A DNA stretch of 64,000 nt from Lytechinus variegatus. Its lineage: Eukaryota > Echinodermata > Echinoidea > Temnopleuroida > Toxopneustidae. The stretch's first letter is position 1, and every line of letters begins with the position of its first letter. The position numbers and the translations under genes are program-made. Of the stretch, positions 11,651 to 23,633 are shown one piece after another. The stretch covers positions 40,948,510 to 41,012,509 of the forward strand of contig NC_054741.1 of NCBI RefSeq assembly GCF_018143015.1, read 5' to 3'. The notes beneath the pieces are model-generated. The model did no database searches and had not been told where the DNA came from. It was given only the letters and a program-made list of their open reading frames with translations.

Positions 11651-12480
11651 CTCTGGGGTTAGTGGTAGGCTTAATAATGGAATAAGTATACACAAGAAAA
11701 AAAAATGAAAACAGTTACTTATTTCAATAACTTACGTCAATAAAATGTTTTTACTATAAGAAGTTTAAGTACAGCATAAATGGCACAGAGTATTCACAAG
11801 TATAGACTTTATAATTAAAGCACATAAGTTATTAATATATATGACTTAGCTACTCGTTGATATCTATACTCTGTCAATCTTGTTATCTAAAAGTAAACAT
11901 GCATCAAGACAGAGTTTGATTGAAAAACACAACAAATGAAGGCTAACATTTCCAAGAATAAACCTGTTCTCTCATATTGCTTTTTACATGGATTGAGTAC
12001 TTGGCAAAACCACTGTTCTGCATACAAACCTGATACTTGTAATACAATAAACTTGATGTTAAATCTGTTGTGTGTAATTGCTTTCAACGACATTAATAAA
12101 CATTTTTTTACTAATAAGTTCAAGTACAAAAGAGTATTGACAGGTATGGCATAAAAGCACCATATTATGAATACATGTGACTGTGCGACTCCACAAGAGA
12201 TCAATGATTGCACTCCACAAATTATGTTAATCTTCCTATAAACAAATTTACATGTAAGACAGAGTTTGGACAACAAACTAATGAACACCAAATTTCGAAG
12301 ATTAAACTCAAAATGTGTGATAGCCTTCACATGGCCAAATGAATAAAGGGTACCACACCTAGAAGAAATGAAATATCCCCAAAAGGGGGGAAAATAGTAC
12401 TCCCAAATTGGTCTCTTTTTTTCTTTTCACCTAAAAAGATATATCAATGGCATGTTTCTACATAGAATTATTAAAAGGTA
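11651..12480. other. no gene recognised
   Basis: AT-rich. Two diverged ~330-bp repeats share 'taataagttcaagtacaaaa' and a related 'ataagaagtttaagtacag'. These give a 147-codon minus-strand frame that is repeat-derived and has no domain. Confidence 0.35.
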
Positions 12481-12950
12481 TTACCCGCCTAAGTATCCAG
12501 AATCCCTGATAACTTTCCTGTAGAAACAGACGCGATGCGGTTTATTGATAAATTGCATCGCGCAAAATACGGTTTCTCATAACCATCTCTCTGGGAGGTG
12601 GTTATTGCCATGTTAATCCGTTTAACTTTTCTGTAAAAACACGGGGCAAAATAGCATACGTGTCTGGCTTAAGTGCTTGAACCAAGAAGTGCGATCTCAC
12701 AGTAAACATATATTCTGGCCGTTTTTTATCTCGCCAGCTGATCGCGAAACGTGTACCTGCTACAATGAGTGAGATCTACCATGAATTTTGAAAATTTTCC
12801 TAACGAGATGCAATTTTTGACATACCAAAATGCAATGTGAGGTTATAGGTTGAATTTTCCGATTTCCACCGTATTTGCGACGCGAAATGCAAGTTAATCA
12901 GATTATTCAGTCTGTAGAAACAGGTTGGTTTAAGAACGATAAGGTTATTC
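12481..12950. repeat. unclassified repeat with recurring CTGTAGAAACA
   Basis: The string CTGTAGAAACA or a one-base variant recurs about five times from 12521 to 13310. The palindrome-like 'taaccatctctctgggaggtggtta' lies at about 12578. It looks like a degraded non-autonomous element, and no ends were defined. Confidence 0.35.
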
Positions 12951-13565
12951 AAGTCCGGAAAAGATAAACTGTTTTTAATGATTTACTGTAGAAACACGCC
13001 AAAAGTTTATCATAAATACAATAATGATACATTAAGAAATAAATAATATATCACACATAGAAAAAAAATATAATGAAAATAAGGAAAGAAAGTTATTCAA
13101 TTTGGAACACTAAAAAACAGAAGAAAAATAGAGACCTTTTTTGCAAAATATATAGAAAATAATATATACAAGATACCAACTTATTTCTTTTCTGTCTATT
13201 TTTGTTGTGTTAAATATGTGTGAGAAAGATTGTCTTACACAGTAAATTAGTAGTCAATCGTAATTCGAGTCCGGAAAAGATAAACCGTTTTTAATGATTT
13301 AATGTAGAAACACGCCAAAAGTTTATCATAAATACAATAATGATACATTAATAAATAAATAATATATCACACATAGAAAAAAAATATAAGGAAAATAAGG
13401 AAAGAAAATTATTCAATTTGGAAAACTAAAAAACAGAAGAAAAATAGAGACCTTTTTTGCAAAATATATAGAAAATAATATATACAAGATACCCACTTAT
13501 TTCTTTTCCCTCTTTTTTGTTGTGTTATATTGTCTTACACAGTAAATCAGTAGTCAATCGTAATT
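12951..13565 (+). repeat. two-copy tandem duplication, ~316-bp unit
   Basis: Units begin GTCCGGAAAAGATAAA at 12953 and 13269 and end with 'agtagtcaatcgtaat'. Copies look about 95% alike, with a short deletion in the second. No coding potential. Confidence 0.85.
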
Positions 13566-14154
13566 TTTTACAACCGAGCTTGGACAAAATTTAAATTCAT
13601 ATAATACAAAAAATATATAAATTGTGATCTTGTATATTCATGAGGACTTGCAGAGAACAGTTTTAGCAAAAAATAACAACTTTAATTCGTCAAAACTTTG
13701 TTAATCCTAAACAAATTTGGATGAGATTTTCAGTGTTTTTTGTTTGTCTGATGTACACTTTGAATTATATCACATAGCTTTCAGTCTCGAGTACCTCTAG
13801 CCCTTCAATCAAATTGGTTGGACGACCGGTTACACTTTACATATAACATAGTTATAAGGAGAATGAAGGGGACCATAGAAAGAAAGCATGAGAAAAGGGG
13901 AGATTTTGGTAGGGAGAGAATGAATCAGTAATAGAACCTGGTGAAAATTTCATTAAAATCTGATAATAACAAAGTTATTGAATTTGAAATTTAACAACAT
14001 TTTGGTAAAAAATTAACCCAATGTACACACGATCGTCAGGAATATTTGTTAGGCTTATTCTATAAAATGAAATAATTATTTCATATTTTCATACATGTGT
14101 GTATGATATGTCCCAAGTATCATATCATTATTTCCAGCAATGCATATCTTCACA

Positions 14155-14590
14155 TTAAAGGTCTAGTCCAACACAGAAAAGATTGTTTTGAATCAACAGA
14201 GAAAATCAGGCAAGCATCATGCAAAATATTTCATCTAAATCGGATGCAAAATAAGACCCTCACTTTTTGTTTTGGTTTTCATTGTTTGAATTGTACAATA
14301 TTTCAATTTTTTTACAGATTTGACAATAAAAAATAAAAATAAAACTTTATTTCATAGGACAATGAGGAGAAAATTATAATATTTCATATTTAAAAAACAA
14401 AGAAAAGTGAATGAGTGATGTCATCAGTTCCCTCATTTGCATACCGACCTGGATGTGCATGTAACTATTAAGTGAAATTGAGCGAAACTTAAAAATGTCA
14501 TACCTTTCTTATTTTTCATCCGATTTTTATGTTTGATTTTTCTCTTTTTAATCAAATCAACTTTTTTGTTAGGGTGGACATGTCTTTGAA
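14155..14590. mobile_element. MITE, AAAGGTCAAGTCCACCCC family
   Basis: Degraded palindromic element with ends 'ttaaaggtctagtccaacac' and 'agggtggacatgtctttgaa', and internal 'aatgaggagaaaatta'. Members also occur at 33932, 52400 and (fragment) 59365. Confidence 0.65.
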
Positions 14591-14696
14591 ATAAATTTTC
14601 ACTCCATTTTTTATAGTTCTCGGAGGACAAAATGTAAATTAGCGCGACTTCTTGTAATAAAATACAAAAGAACAAGTGGGGATATGACATCAGCTG

Positions 14697-14880
14697 GGAA
14701 CGTCGTGGTCTAGTGGTTCTGACTCTCACCTTTCAAACAGAGGGTCGTGAATTTGAGTCCTAGCCATGGTGTGTTTTCCTTCAGCCCGAATTTCATCCAC
14801 ACTGTGCATCACTAGACCCAGATGAAGTGAATGGGTACCCGGCAGGATTAATTCCTTGAAGCTGTAATAAGAAATATTGG
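14697..14880 (+). mobile_element. tRNA-derived SINE, sea-urchin-type body
   Basis: The tRNA-Glu-like head (GTGGTCTAGTGGTTCTGACTC) is followed by CCATGGTGTGTTTTCCTTCA and the body string GGGTACCCGGCAGGATTAAT, which I associate with abundant echinoid SINEs. The B box is decayed (GTGAATTTGAGTCC), so it is probably not transcribed. Useful as a taxon marker. Confidence 0.75.
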
Positions 14881-15396
14881 ATGAAAACAATGCAAAGGAC
14901 AGTATATTAGCTAAGGGTTCAAAATATGAATGCTTGTCATGTGTTTAAGCTTTCTTTAGAAGTTCATATATTTTTTTATATATTGAGAAATTTGCAGTAT
15001 ACTCTACCATTCAATTGAATGATACCAATTAACAAATATCAACAAAACATTTTGTAAAATATGATAAATAAATTTATGTTTAACCATAGATGGGTAGACA
15101 ATAACCTATTATATAATGGGAGGTTGCCCCAATGATGACAAATACCACAACAAATGAATACCTGGGGAAAAAGTGTCCACCCTTCCCCCCTCAGCCAACA
15201 TACTGATTTTTTCTGGGGGGGGGTGTCAGAAAAGACGTGTGCTCCTCTAAATAGGGATGACATTTGTCCTTTCTAAGGATTTTTTACCATTCCTGACAAG
15301 GTTTTTTTTTCAGCTATGCCACTGCAGGAATACAATCTGTTTTATCTCATGAAGCTTTGCATTTTTTTCTACTGAAGAAAATTCTTACACACCTAC

Positions 15397-15516
15397 CTTT
15401 CATAAACTCCAATTGTTTCTTGTACACGGTACGTTTTCTGTGTTCAACACCCGTCGTGTCATTCCAAGATAAGGCTGGATCATCTACCTTATCATCCAGT
15501 GTATCCGTCGTCCAAA
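15397..15516 (-). CDS. orphan internal coding exon, product unknown
   Basis: On the minus strand a pyrimidine-rich tract ends in TTTTCAAAG|TTTGG and a 120-nt open segment runs to ATGAAAG|GTAGGTG. The 40-residue product is hydrophilic (starts WTTDTLDDKVDDPALSW and ends VYKKQLEFMK), with no stop and symmetrical phase 1-1. A minus-strand donor at about 18096 (AACA|GTAAGT) is in compatible phase. Its frame reads SKSFVEGYN and is open for only ~20 codons, with no ATG, so linkage is speculative. The protein family is not recognised. Belonging to the JmjC-like gene is unlikely, because that gene already has its start codon downstream of here. Confidence 0.45.
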
Positions 15517-16239
15517 CTTTGAAAATGAAATAAAATCAATTTAAGTGTTGTAAAATCTGCATGTATGTGCAGATACAAACAAAAATAGAATACTAATATA
15601 GTAATAGAAAAAAAAATATATATATATTTTTCATGGACCTCTGATTACCAGCCCAGAATTTAGGATAAAAATAAGGAAATGTGATAGTATTTCAGCGTAG
15701 TTCAGACAAGGCTGTATTATAACTGTGCATGCTTTATACTAGTAATAGCTATGTCATCTGAAATCAAATTTCTAGAGCAGCAATTTTCAAGAGGGTAATC
15801 GATGACATAAATTCCATTTTTCTGGTATTGACAATCGCAGAAGCAGATCCAAGTGGGCACATTTGACCTGTGCCCCCACCTTGAGAGCAATAGTTGATGT
15901 GTTTGATAAAAATGTGGCTTTCTTACACAAGTGTTCTCCCCCCCTTCGAAAGTTACAGCAAATATTTATATTAAAAATATTGTCTCATACAAGAGGATCT
16001 CCTTTTTGGTTTGCTTGTTATTTAAAGTTTCCTTGGGAAAATGTGCCCCACTACCCCCTTTGAGAAATCATGGATCCGTTCATGGACAATCATATGCCAG
16101 TGGATGAACTCCAGACGTTTTTTAGGCAAGTTTTGATCAGTAAATAAATAAAAACAGATAAAATGTGATCACAGGACAAACTTAACTTTAAAAGAGGATA
16201 AAATTTACTTTAAAAATTGATATGCCTAGCCCCATGAAA
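15517..16239. other. no gene recognised
   Basis: AT-rich intergenic or intronic DNA. A short TATATA run near 15618 and a degraded 'atccaagtgggcacatttgac..gtgcccc' segment typical of dispersed repeats are the only landmarks. Confidence 0.3.
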
Positions 16240-17425
16240 GGATCTAAGAATACCCTCCGGCACTAATGCAGTTTCACACCAGCCAACTCACAGTGAACAA
16301 TTGTGTACAACGGATAGCGGAGCGTGAACGTAGCGGTCGTGTACATTTTTGCTTATTACATGACGTCATCCAGCCACTGCCGAGAACCAATTTATGAATG
16401 AAAATATAGTAAGCATGCGCAGTGCAAGCCTTTTGTTTCCCCACACAGAATTCCACCAAAACAAGTGTGCAATTCCCTATCACCTCGTACCAAAATCGAC
16501 CTAGAATTTCAATTTTCCTATATTTTATATGAATTATGAAAGGTATTCTCGGAGGATCTATTTTCTCACCGATACCGCACAGGTAAGCGAATTTTGAATA
16601 CTTCTTGCTTTTCCGTCAAAATCTTACGAATTAGCGTCTATATGTCATCGTGTTCCTTGGAATTTGTAGAGTCTATCGCAACGTGCATAAAGTCAATTGG
16701 CTTCCGGGTTTTGGAGCGTCGCGTGAATATGCATGAAATTGCAGTTTCGATAATTTTCGATCGATACCGGAGCGATCCGATCACGAACCAAGACCATTTA
16801 CCGTGTACACAACATGACTGGATATCGTTATCGATACTTCCGCACGCAGTCCAAAGGAATTATTTTTGGGACCACGTGGTCATGACGTGATCTGCGCTAT
16901 TGACCAATCAGCGGTCTTCGAATCGCTGTGCGGAGACGATCTATCCGTTGTACACAGTCTATGGACAATTGTTCGTTGTGCATGCAACTTCAAGCAAAAC
17001 TCCCCACCAGAATTGTCTACACACATTTTGAGATCAATACACAATATGCCCACCACTTTTCAAAATATTGCGGATCGCTTGGATTCGCCGTCATGTTGAT
17101 ATGGACCGAAGTTATGCGATCAAAAGATTCGCATGCGGCATGCTGGCAGTTTGTTTGCCACATGTTAGCATGATTTGGTTGCTAACTTCAGTCCATATAA
17201 ATATTACGGCGAATCCGAGAGATCCGCGAAGTGATGTCTACGGATTAGATCAACGACGTCGAGATCGAAGACTAAATACAGCCATTCCCAATATTTTGAA
17301 AAACGGTGGGTATATTAACATCGAAATGTGACTGAGAGACCTGTCATGACATTTGGGAACAAGTTTTGGTGATGAGGTATGCTGGTAATCGGCCGGTGCA
17401 AAACTGCATTAGCGCCAGTTTTCTC
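16240..17425. mobile_element. candidate fold-back element
   Basis: The outer arms match in inverted orientation: CACTAATGCAGTTTCACACC at about 16260 and GGTGCAAAACTGCATTAG at about 17396. Inner arms 'caaaatattgcggatcgctt' (17059) and 'tccgcgaag..caatattttgaaaaacggtgg' (17225-17307) also pair. The interior is more GC-rich than its surroundings and is open in several frames, none with a domain. The ends are too decayed to define a target duplication. Confidence 0.4.
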
Positions 17426-19850
17426 TGCATATTTATTGCAGCCTCTGTAGAAAAATTGAATAGGAATCGTTTGTCACTCCGTCCAGTCACAGTTCCACAC
17501 ACAAAGTGCACATTTTACCATTGAAATAGTATGTGCAATGAGTGGTGTGTACAGTGTAGCAAAGTTATAGACCTGCGTAGCCTTTATCATTTTTTAAACT
17601 TTAGGACCCTTACCATGTTTCACCTCCATTTTATCTCATTTACCAACATCTATCAACAACAACAACAACAAATTATAGGCCTAATTTCAAAGCAATATTT
17701 GTTGGCAAGTTTTCAATTTCAGTAAATTAACGTGTGCAGTAACGGTCTATTTATTCACAATTAAAACTTTGACAGTCTTGACATTAGCATTAAAAAATCA
17801 TTCATTCACGAATTCAATGTATTCAGAGATGGTTTTTGTAAAACATTGACAATAAACATCAGGCAATATGAGCGAATTACTATTCAATGCTCGCCGATCT
17901 TAACTCTGCCAATACAAAGCATAAACCATAAGCACTCCCTATCTTCAAAGCCACGTCCCGGCCCGTAGAGCAGCGGCCAGCGCCAACGGGGCAGTGACGG
18001 TGGCAGTGCAGTGGTCGTGCATGTCGTGGCAGTACAACGACATCTAACATTTTGAGACAATTTGAGAAATAAATCAAAGAAAATTGTTATAGAACTTACT
18101 GTTATAGCCTTCTACAAATGACTTTGAAGTCGCTGTCCGAATCTGACCCGTGTTCCTTTAGTTTTTGATGAATTATCGACGGACTTATCAACAGCAAAAC
18201 GGTAGTACCGGTAGATCGAGTTTTCTTTTTCAAATATTGCACTTGGCGGTTAGACGTTCGCGCGTGCGTAGTGCGAGAACAACACGTATAATAGAGCTAC
18301 CTGGCAAGCAGCCAAGCGGCCCCTCTCGCCAAAGCATAGGGGGGGGGGGATAAATTATGACAAAATATGGGGGGAGGGGACTTCTTCGCCAAGATAAATA
18401 CACATCCCGATATGGGTGGGGGGTGAATTAAAACCAAATCAGGGGTGTCTTCTTTTTCCTCTCGATTGGTTCTGGGTTGGAAACCATGATGGCGTGAGTG
18501 CATGCCACTGTTTCCCTTGGATCTTGGAATCTATGAAAAAAGTTTTCGATCCCTTCACTTTTTTTTCCTGTTCTCTATGTTATTTTCTTTTTTATTTTCG
18601 TTGTCTTTTTTTCTTTTCTGTTAATCTTTCGTTTCTTCTTTGCCTTATTTCTTTTCTTGTTTTTTCCCCTTTATATATATATTTTTTACTCACTCCTCTT
18701 CCCTTTTAATTTGCTTTTGTAATGATTGAAATTGAGATTTCATTCAGTAGATTTCTTTTCTGTTACATTGTACTATACCCTGTATGGCGGCAGGGAATTT
18801 TGATAGGGGTGAGGGAGCAAGACCATGTGGATAAATCATTTCAATCAAGTAATGCCGGCCTATAGAATAGCTCTCCTCTTTATAAACGCCGTCCACAAGT
18901 GGGAAAGAATATTTAGAGCCTAAAATAGAATTAGAATTTTGGAAATATCATTTGTAAAAAAAGGGTGAAATAATTCATGATTGGAAGCAGCTATAATAGC
19001 GTACAAATGGGTCAGATGGGGCTTTTGACGTTGCAGACAGACCAAATCAGGGTTTGCGGATGGGAATTTGATAGAGGTTGGGGGACCAAGACAACCAACA
19101 GTGAATTCATTTTTAGCAAAATATGGGGCATTGCAAGAAACTTGCAATCGAAGCAATCGAACGCAAATCAATTTCAGACTCCAAAATCATGAGAGTCATA
19201 CTTTTCATTGCAAACTTGCAACTGATCCATAAAAAAATCCAAATTGATATGTTCTAGATAAATTTAATGTATCATCACCTGTAAATTTGCATCTGATCGA
19301 ATTTTGGGATTGATTGCAAATATCTTCTTGGAACACTAAATATATAGTTCTTTTTATAAAAAGCGGCCATAAACAAGCAAAATGATTATAAAATAGAATA
19401 AAACTTATTAATTAAAAATTAAAACCCTTTTTATCAAAAAAGATTTCATTGACCGATTGATTTTATTTTTGCATGCACCCATTGCATCAGATTTAAATTT
19501 ATGTACAATAGTAAAATATAACAAATTTATAATATTGCATCATAACCACTGGATCAATAATATTTAAACACATATAGACCTTTTACTTAATAAGGACAAA
19601 GACAATTTAAAAGAATGCAAGAGACCATGTTTACAATCATGAGCGATTACACTTGATTTGGGGAAGCTGCTCGCATAAAAGTCACAGGTCAAATATTTAA
19701 TTAACTCTAAATACCTTTTAATCTTTGATATATTTTCTTTAAATCTTCGGAATTATGTTAATGGGTAATGCAATTGGGCATATCATTCAGCATTAACACA
19801 AATGGCATTCATTAGGCAAACACCACTAAGCCACTATAGCTTTACAATTA
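17426..19850. other. no gene recognised
   Basis: Contains (CAA)n at about 17657, a CpG-bearing stretch at 17930-18270 that might be a promoter or 5' exon on the minus strand (donor at ~18096), G-rich runs at 18340-18420, and a T-rich tract at 18550-18680. Two diverged copies of 'gggaattttgataggggtgagggagcaagac' start near 18792 and 19064. No confident exon. Confidence 0.3.
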
Positions 19851-19859
19851 TCCAACATG

Positions 19860-21000
19860 ATTATATTATATACCACTAGGCACATACTACTAAGACACCA
19901 TATTGATACCAATCATACCATTATAGAGGCACATACTACTGAGACACCATTGAATACCACTGAGACACCATTGTATACCACTGAGACACCATTGGGTATA
20001 TAATGGTATACCATGCAGTCATACCATAAGAGGCACATACTACTCAGACACCATTTGACACCACTGAGACACCATTGGGTATATGGTATACAATTCATCA
20101 TACCAGTCATACCATTATAGAGACACATACTACTGAGACACCATTGAATACCACTGAGACACCATTGTATACCACTAAGACACCATTGGTGCATGGTATA
20201 CCATTCATTATACCGGTCATACCATTAGAGGCATATACTACTGAGACACTATTGAATACCACTGAGATACCATTGTATACCACTGAGACACCATTGGATG
20301 TATGGTATACTATTCATCATACCAATCATACCATTACAAGCACATACCACTGAGACACCATTGAATACCACTGAGACACGATTGTATACCACTGAGACAC
20401 CATTGGGTATATCATGGTATACCATGCAGTCATACCATCAAAGACACATACTACTGAGACACCATTGAATACCACTGAGACACCATTGGTGCATGGTATA
20501 CCATCCATTATACCAGTCATACCATTAGAGGCATATACTACTGAGACACCATTGTATACCACTGAGACACCATTGGTGTATGGTATACCATTGATCATAC
20601 CAATCATACCATTACAGGCACATACTACTGAGACACCACTGAATACCACTGAGACACCATTGTATACCACTGAGACACCATTGGATGTATGGTATACTAT
20701 TCATCATACCAATCATACCATTACAAGCACATACCACTGAGACACCATTGAATACCACTGAGACACCATTGGGTAAATGGTATACCATTCATCATACCAA
20801 TCATATCATTAGTCACATACCACTGAAACACCATTCGGTATATGGTATACCATTTACCATTAAATAAACTACCAATTACCATTAAGAACTTACCATTGAA
20901 ACACCACTTAAATACCATTCGCGTACCATTTACCATTCAGATTACCATTCAACTACCATTCGGCACCATTCAAATACCATTGGCGATTTTTATAAGGGCA
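19860..21000. repeat. second CCATT minisatellite, higher-order units
   Basis: A 21-bp unit (ATACCACTGAGACACCATTG) is arranged in ~110-130-bp higher-order units, each closed by a partial palindrome GGTATACCATTCATCATACC. The right edge reads ACCATTGGCGATTTTTATAAGGG, the inverse of the left edge of the 10607 array. Confidence 0.85.
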
Positions 21001-21231
21001 GTAGCGACCACCCGTAAAAGGGGACAGAGTGGGCAGGTACGTTACGTATATAGGCCTATGTAACGTTATAAGGGTGTCAAAACGATGTTTAAAATGCTGA
21101 AATAAGAGATATATATTCAATACTTGTAGGGTTTCACAAGCCAAATACTTGTTAAGAGATGCATTTTCATAATCTGGAAAAGAATTGCTTCCCTTGTTTA
21201 GCATGTTTAGGGTACTTTTCGAAACCCCATG

Positions 21232-21283
21232 GTCATGCCTGGTATCCACTCATCAATGGAAGTGGTCCCCCCGGAATTTGAAT
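21232..21283 (-). repeat. inverted match to the flank of the first CCATT array
   Basis: TGGTATCCACTCATCAATGG..CCCCCCGG is the reverse complement of 10607-10645 with few changes. It lies about 230 bp outside the second array. The two arrays therefore share outer sequence in inverted orientation. Confidence 0.65.
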
Positions 21284-21918
21284 CTAATCCCCATTTCTGG
21301 GGAATGTAAAACATAATGCCCCTCACATCGTGTGCGAGAGGCATATCGTTTGTGTATAAGGAGTAAACAAAAGAAACAAAGAAACAAAAGGAAACGAGTT
21401 CAAAGGTATCGCATAATGTGTACATATCAACGCATGCGAAATGTTCGGCTGGAGAGGTTGATCTTATCCATGAAATCAATTGCCAGTGATCCACCAATAA
21501 TCCACATTAAATGTAATATCGATTCGATGGACTGTAATGATCTATATTTAAGCCTTCATTCAGTAAGTTTTTCCTCACTCAATATGTTCTCGATTTGTAT
21601 GAAAAACCACTTTCTTCTCCATGTCATAAATCTATTTTAAGTCCTGCATTTTGAATATCTCCAGCCATCAGTCGTAATATACATGCATGTATGCGGTACG
21701 GGTGTCGCGGAAAGGGATTTTGCACACGAAAAGCAGATTTGTGGGGCCTGTAACCCCCCTGTTACACAAAGCTTGGCATTGATCGTAGAGCAGTTTTCTA
21801 CGTTTGATTCTATTGACTGTAATGCACAATCAATCCTAAAAATCAAGTGTATGATTAAGCGTTAACTTTTGTGTTAGGGGACCCTAATACTAGCGTCCGT
21901 GATGATTGCGAAAGATCA

Positions 21919-23305
21919 CAATTATCAGCTGGGCGCGCGATCCAAAGTCCGCACCGAAGTTATCCGCAGAACATACCGTATAAAGCTGAGCTTATACTTT
22001 CCAGGTTCAATACGAATGTTTGCCTTGATCATTTGCCTTGCCGATTTGCTGATGTCTGTCTTTCTCTCTATCTGTCTATATATCTATCTCTCAAATTCTA
22101 TTTCTATATATCTATCTATCTATGTAACTGCAGTATCTATCTATCTAATAATCTTCTCTGTCTCTCTCATTCTTTATCTAACATCTATCTATCTCAAATT
22201 CTCTATCTCTCTCTGATCTATCTATCCATCTGTCTATCTTTCTCTATTTCCTCTATCTATTTTTTAACTAGAGTATCTATCTATCTGTTAATTTGTTAAT
22301 AATCTTCTCTGTCTCTCTCATTCTTTAATTATCTATTTAATATATATCTATCTATCTATCCAACTGTCTGTCTTTCTCTTATTCTCTCTATCTATTTATC
22401 TATCTATTTTTTAAACTTATCTATCATTTTTGTCTCTCTCCCTCTTTATCTATATCTAACATCTATCTATCTCTATCTATCCATCTGTCTGTCTTTCTCT
22501 GTTTTCTTTATATATCTATCTATCTATCTGTTAATTTGTCTATCTTCTCTGTCTCTCTCATTCTTTATCTTTCTATCTATCTAACATCTATCTATCTGTC
22601 TCTCAAATTCTCTATCTCTCTCCTTCTCTAGCATCTGTCTGTCTTTTTTCTCTCTTTCTCTTTGTCCGTCCATATTTCTATCTACAACATCTCTCTCTCT
22701 ATCCTTCTCTCTCTCTTGAACTTGAAACTTGAACTCTTTCTTTCTCTCTCTCCCCCTCGATCTCCCTCTATATATCGACCTAGTCTGTCTCTCCCCCTCT
22801 CTCTATTTATCTATCTATCCATCCATCTCTCCCTCTTTCTCTCTCTTTCTATCTATCTATCCACCTCTCTCTCTCTCTCTATTTCTATCTATCTATCTGT
22901 CTATCTTGTCTATATCTATTTATCAGTCTTCTATATCTATCTTTCGGCAGCTTCTATCAATCCATCAAACTTCAATTTGTCTTTCCATTATAAGTATCTG
23001 TTTATTTTGATTTTGTCTGTCATTCTATTCATTTAGTTAATAATTTACTTTTAGAAAAAAAAACTATCATAAACAACGCGACTGTAAAAGCATGTTCGGA
23101 TTTCACTCGTGACTGCCGCTTTCTCTGTACATGAAGTGCCGAGGAACTCTGTGATCAGTAACTGTGCAAATTGAATGCGGTGGTGGACTCGCCTGTGTCG
23201 CACGCTGCATGCAACCAGCGACGTGTGTAGACTCTTCACTAGTCGCTTTTTGGCTACTTTTCCGGAAAATGCCTTCGCCAGGGTGTAAAACGGAAACGCG
23301 CCGGC
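21919..23305 (+). mobile_element. second TCTA-core transposon, left end missing
   Basis: Begins inside the element at 'ttatcagctgggcgcgcgat', passes through the TCTA microsatellite (about 22050-22930), and ends with the full inverted end CTAGTCGCTTTTTGGCTAC..GGAAACGCGC. Colinear with 8478-9967, so the two are copies of one family and not independent microsatellite expansions. Confidence 0.75.
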
Positions 23306-23344
23306 CGGAACTTTCCGAGGCGGAGGTCACAACCTCGTCTCCAG

Positions 23345-23608
23345 CATGCCCAAGATAAAGGGCGTTTCAATCAACAGTTATATTTTGATCATTCTTATAT
23401 TGATGTTACTTATTGTAATCAAGAGTCAGAGTCAATTCAAATCAATGGAAGTGAGAGAAATGGATATGTGACTGAGAGTGATTTGAGTGTCAGTCTAGAT
23501 GAGGATTTGTATGATGATTTTGATGATAGTTTAATGGGGTCTCCATATCAACCTCTTCCCCAGAAGGTAAGGGTAATGCATAGAGATATATGCAACCATA
23601 TCTAATTA
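23345..23608 (+). other. C-terminal reading-frame remnant next to LTR (fossil)
   Basis: An acidic open segment of about 75 codons (SDLSVSLDEDLYDDFDD..PLPQKVRVMHRD) ends just before the purine run AGGAGGGGG and the LTR at 23634. The position fits the 3' end of a retroelement gene ahead of a polypurine tract. The family is not recognised. The upstream part is cut off by the TCTA transposon. Confidence 0.35.
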
Positions 23609-23633
23609 TTCCGGGTCAAGTCCCAGGAGGGGG

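Noticed and set aside
11887-12330. 147-codon hydrophobic minus-strand ORF
   Set aside because: Arises from diverged AT-rich repeats, with no domain or splice context.
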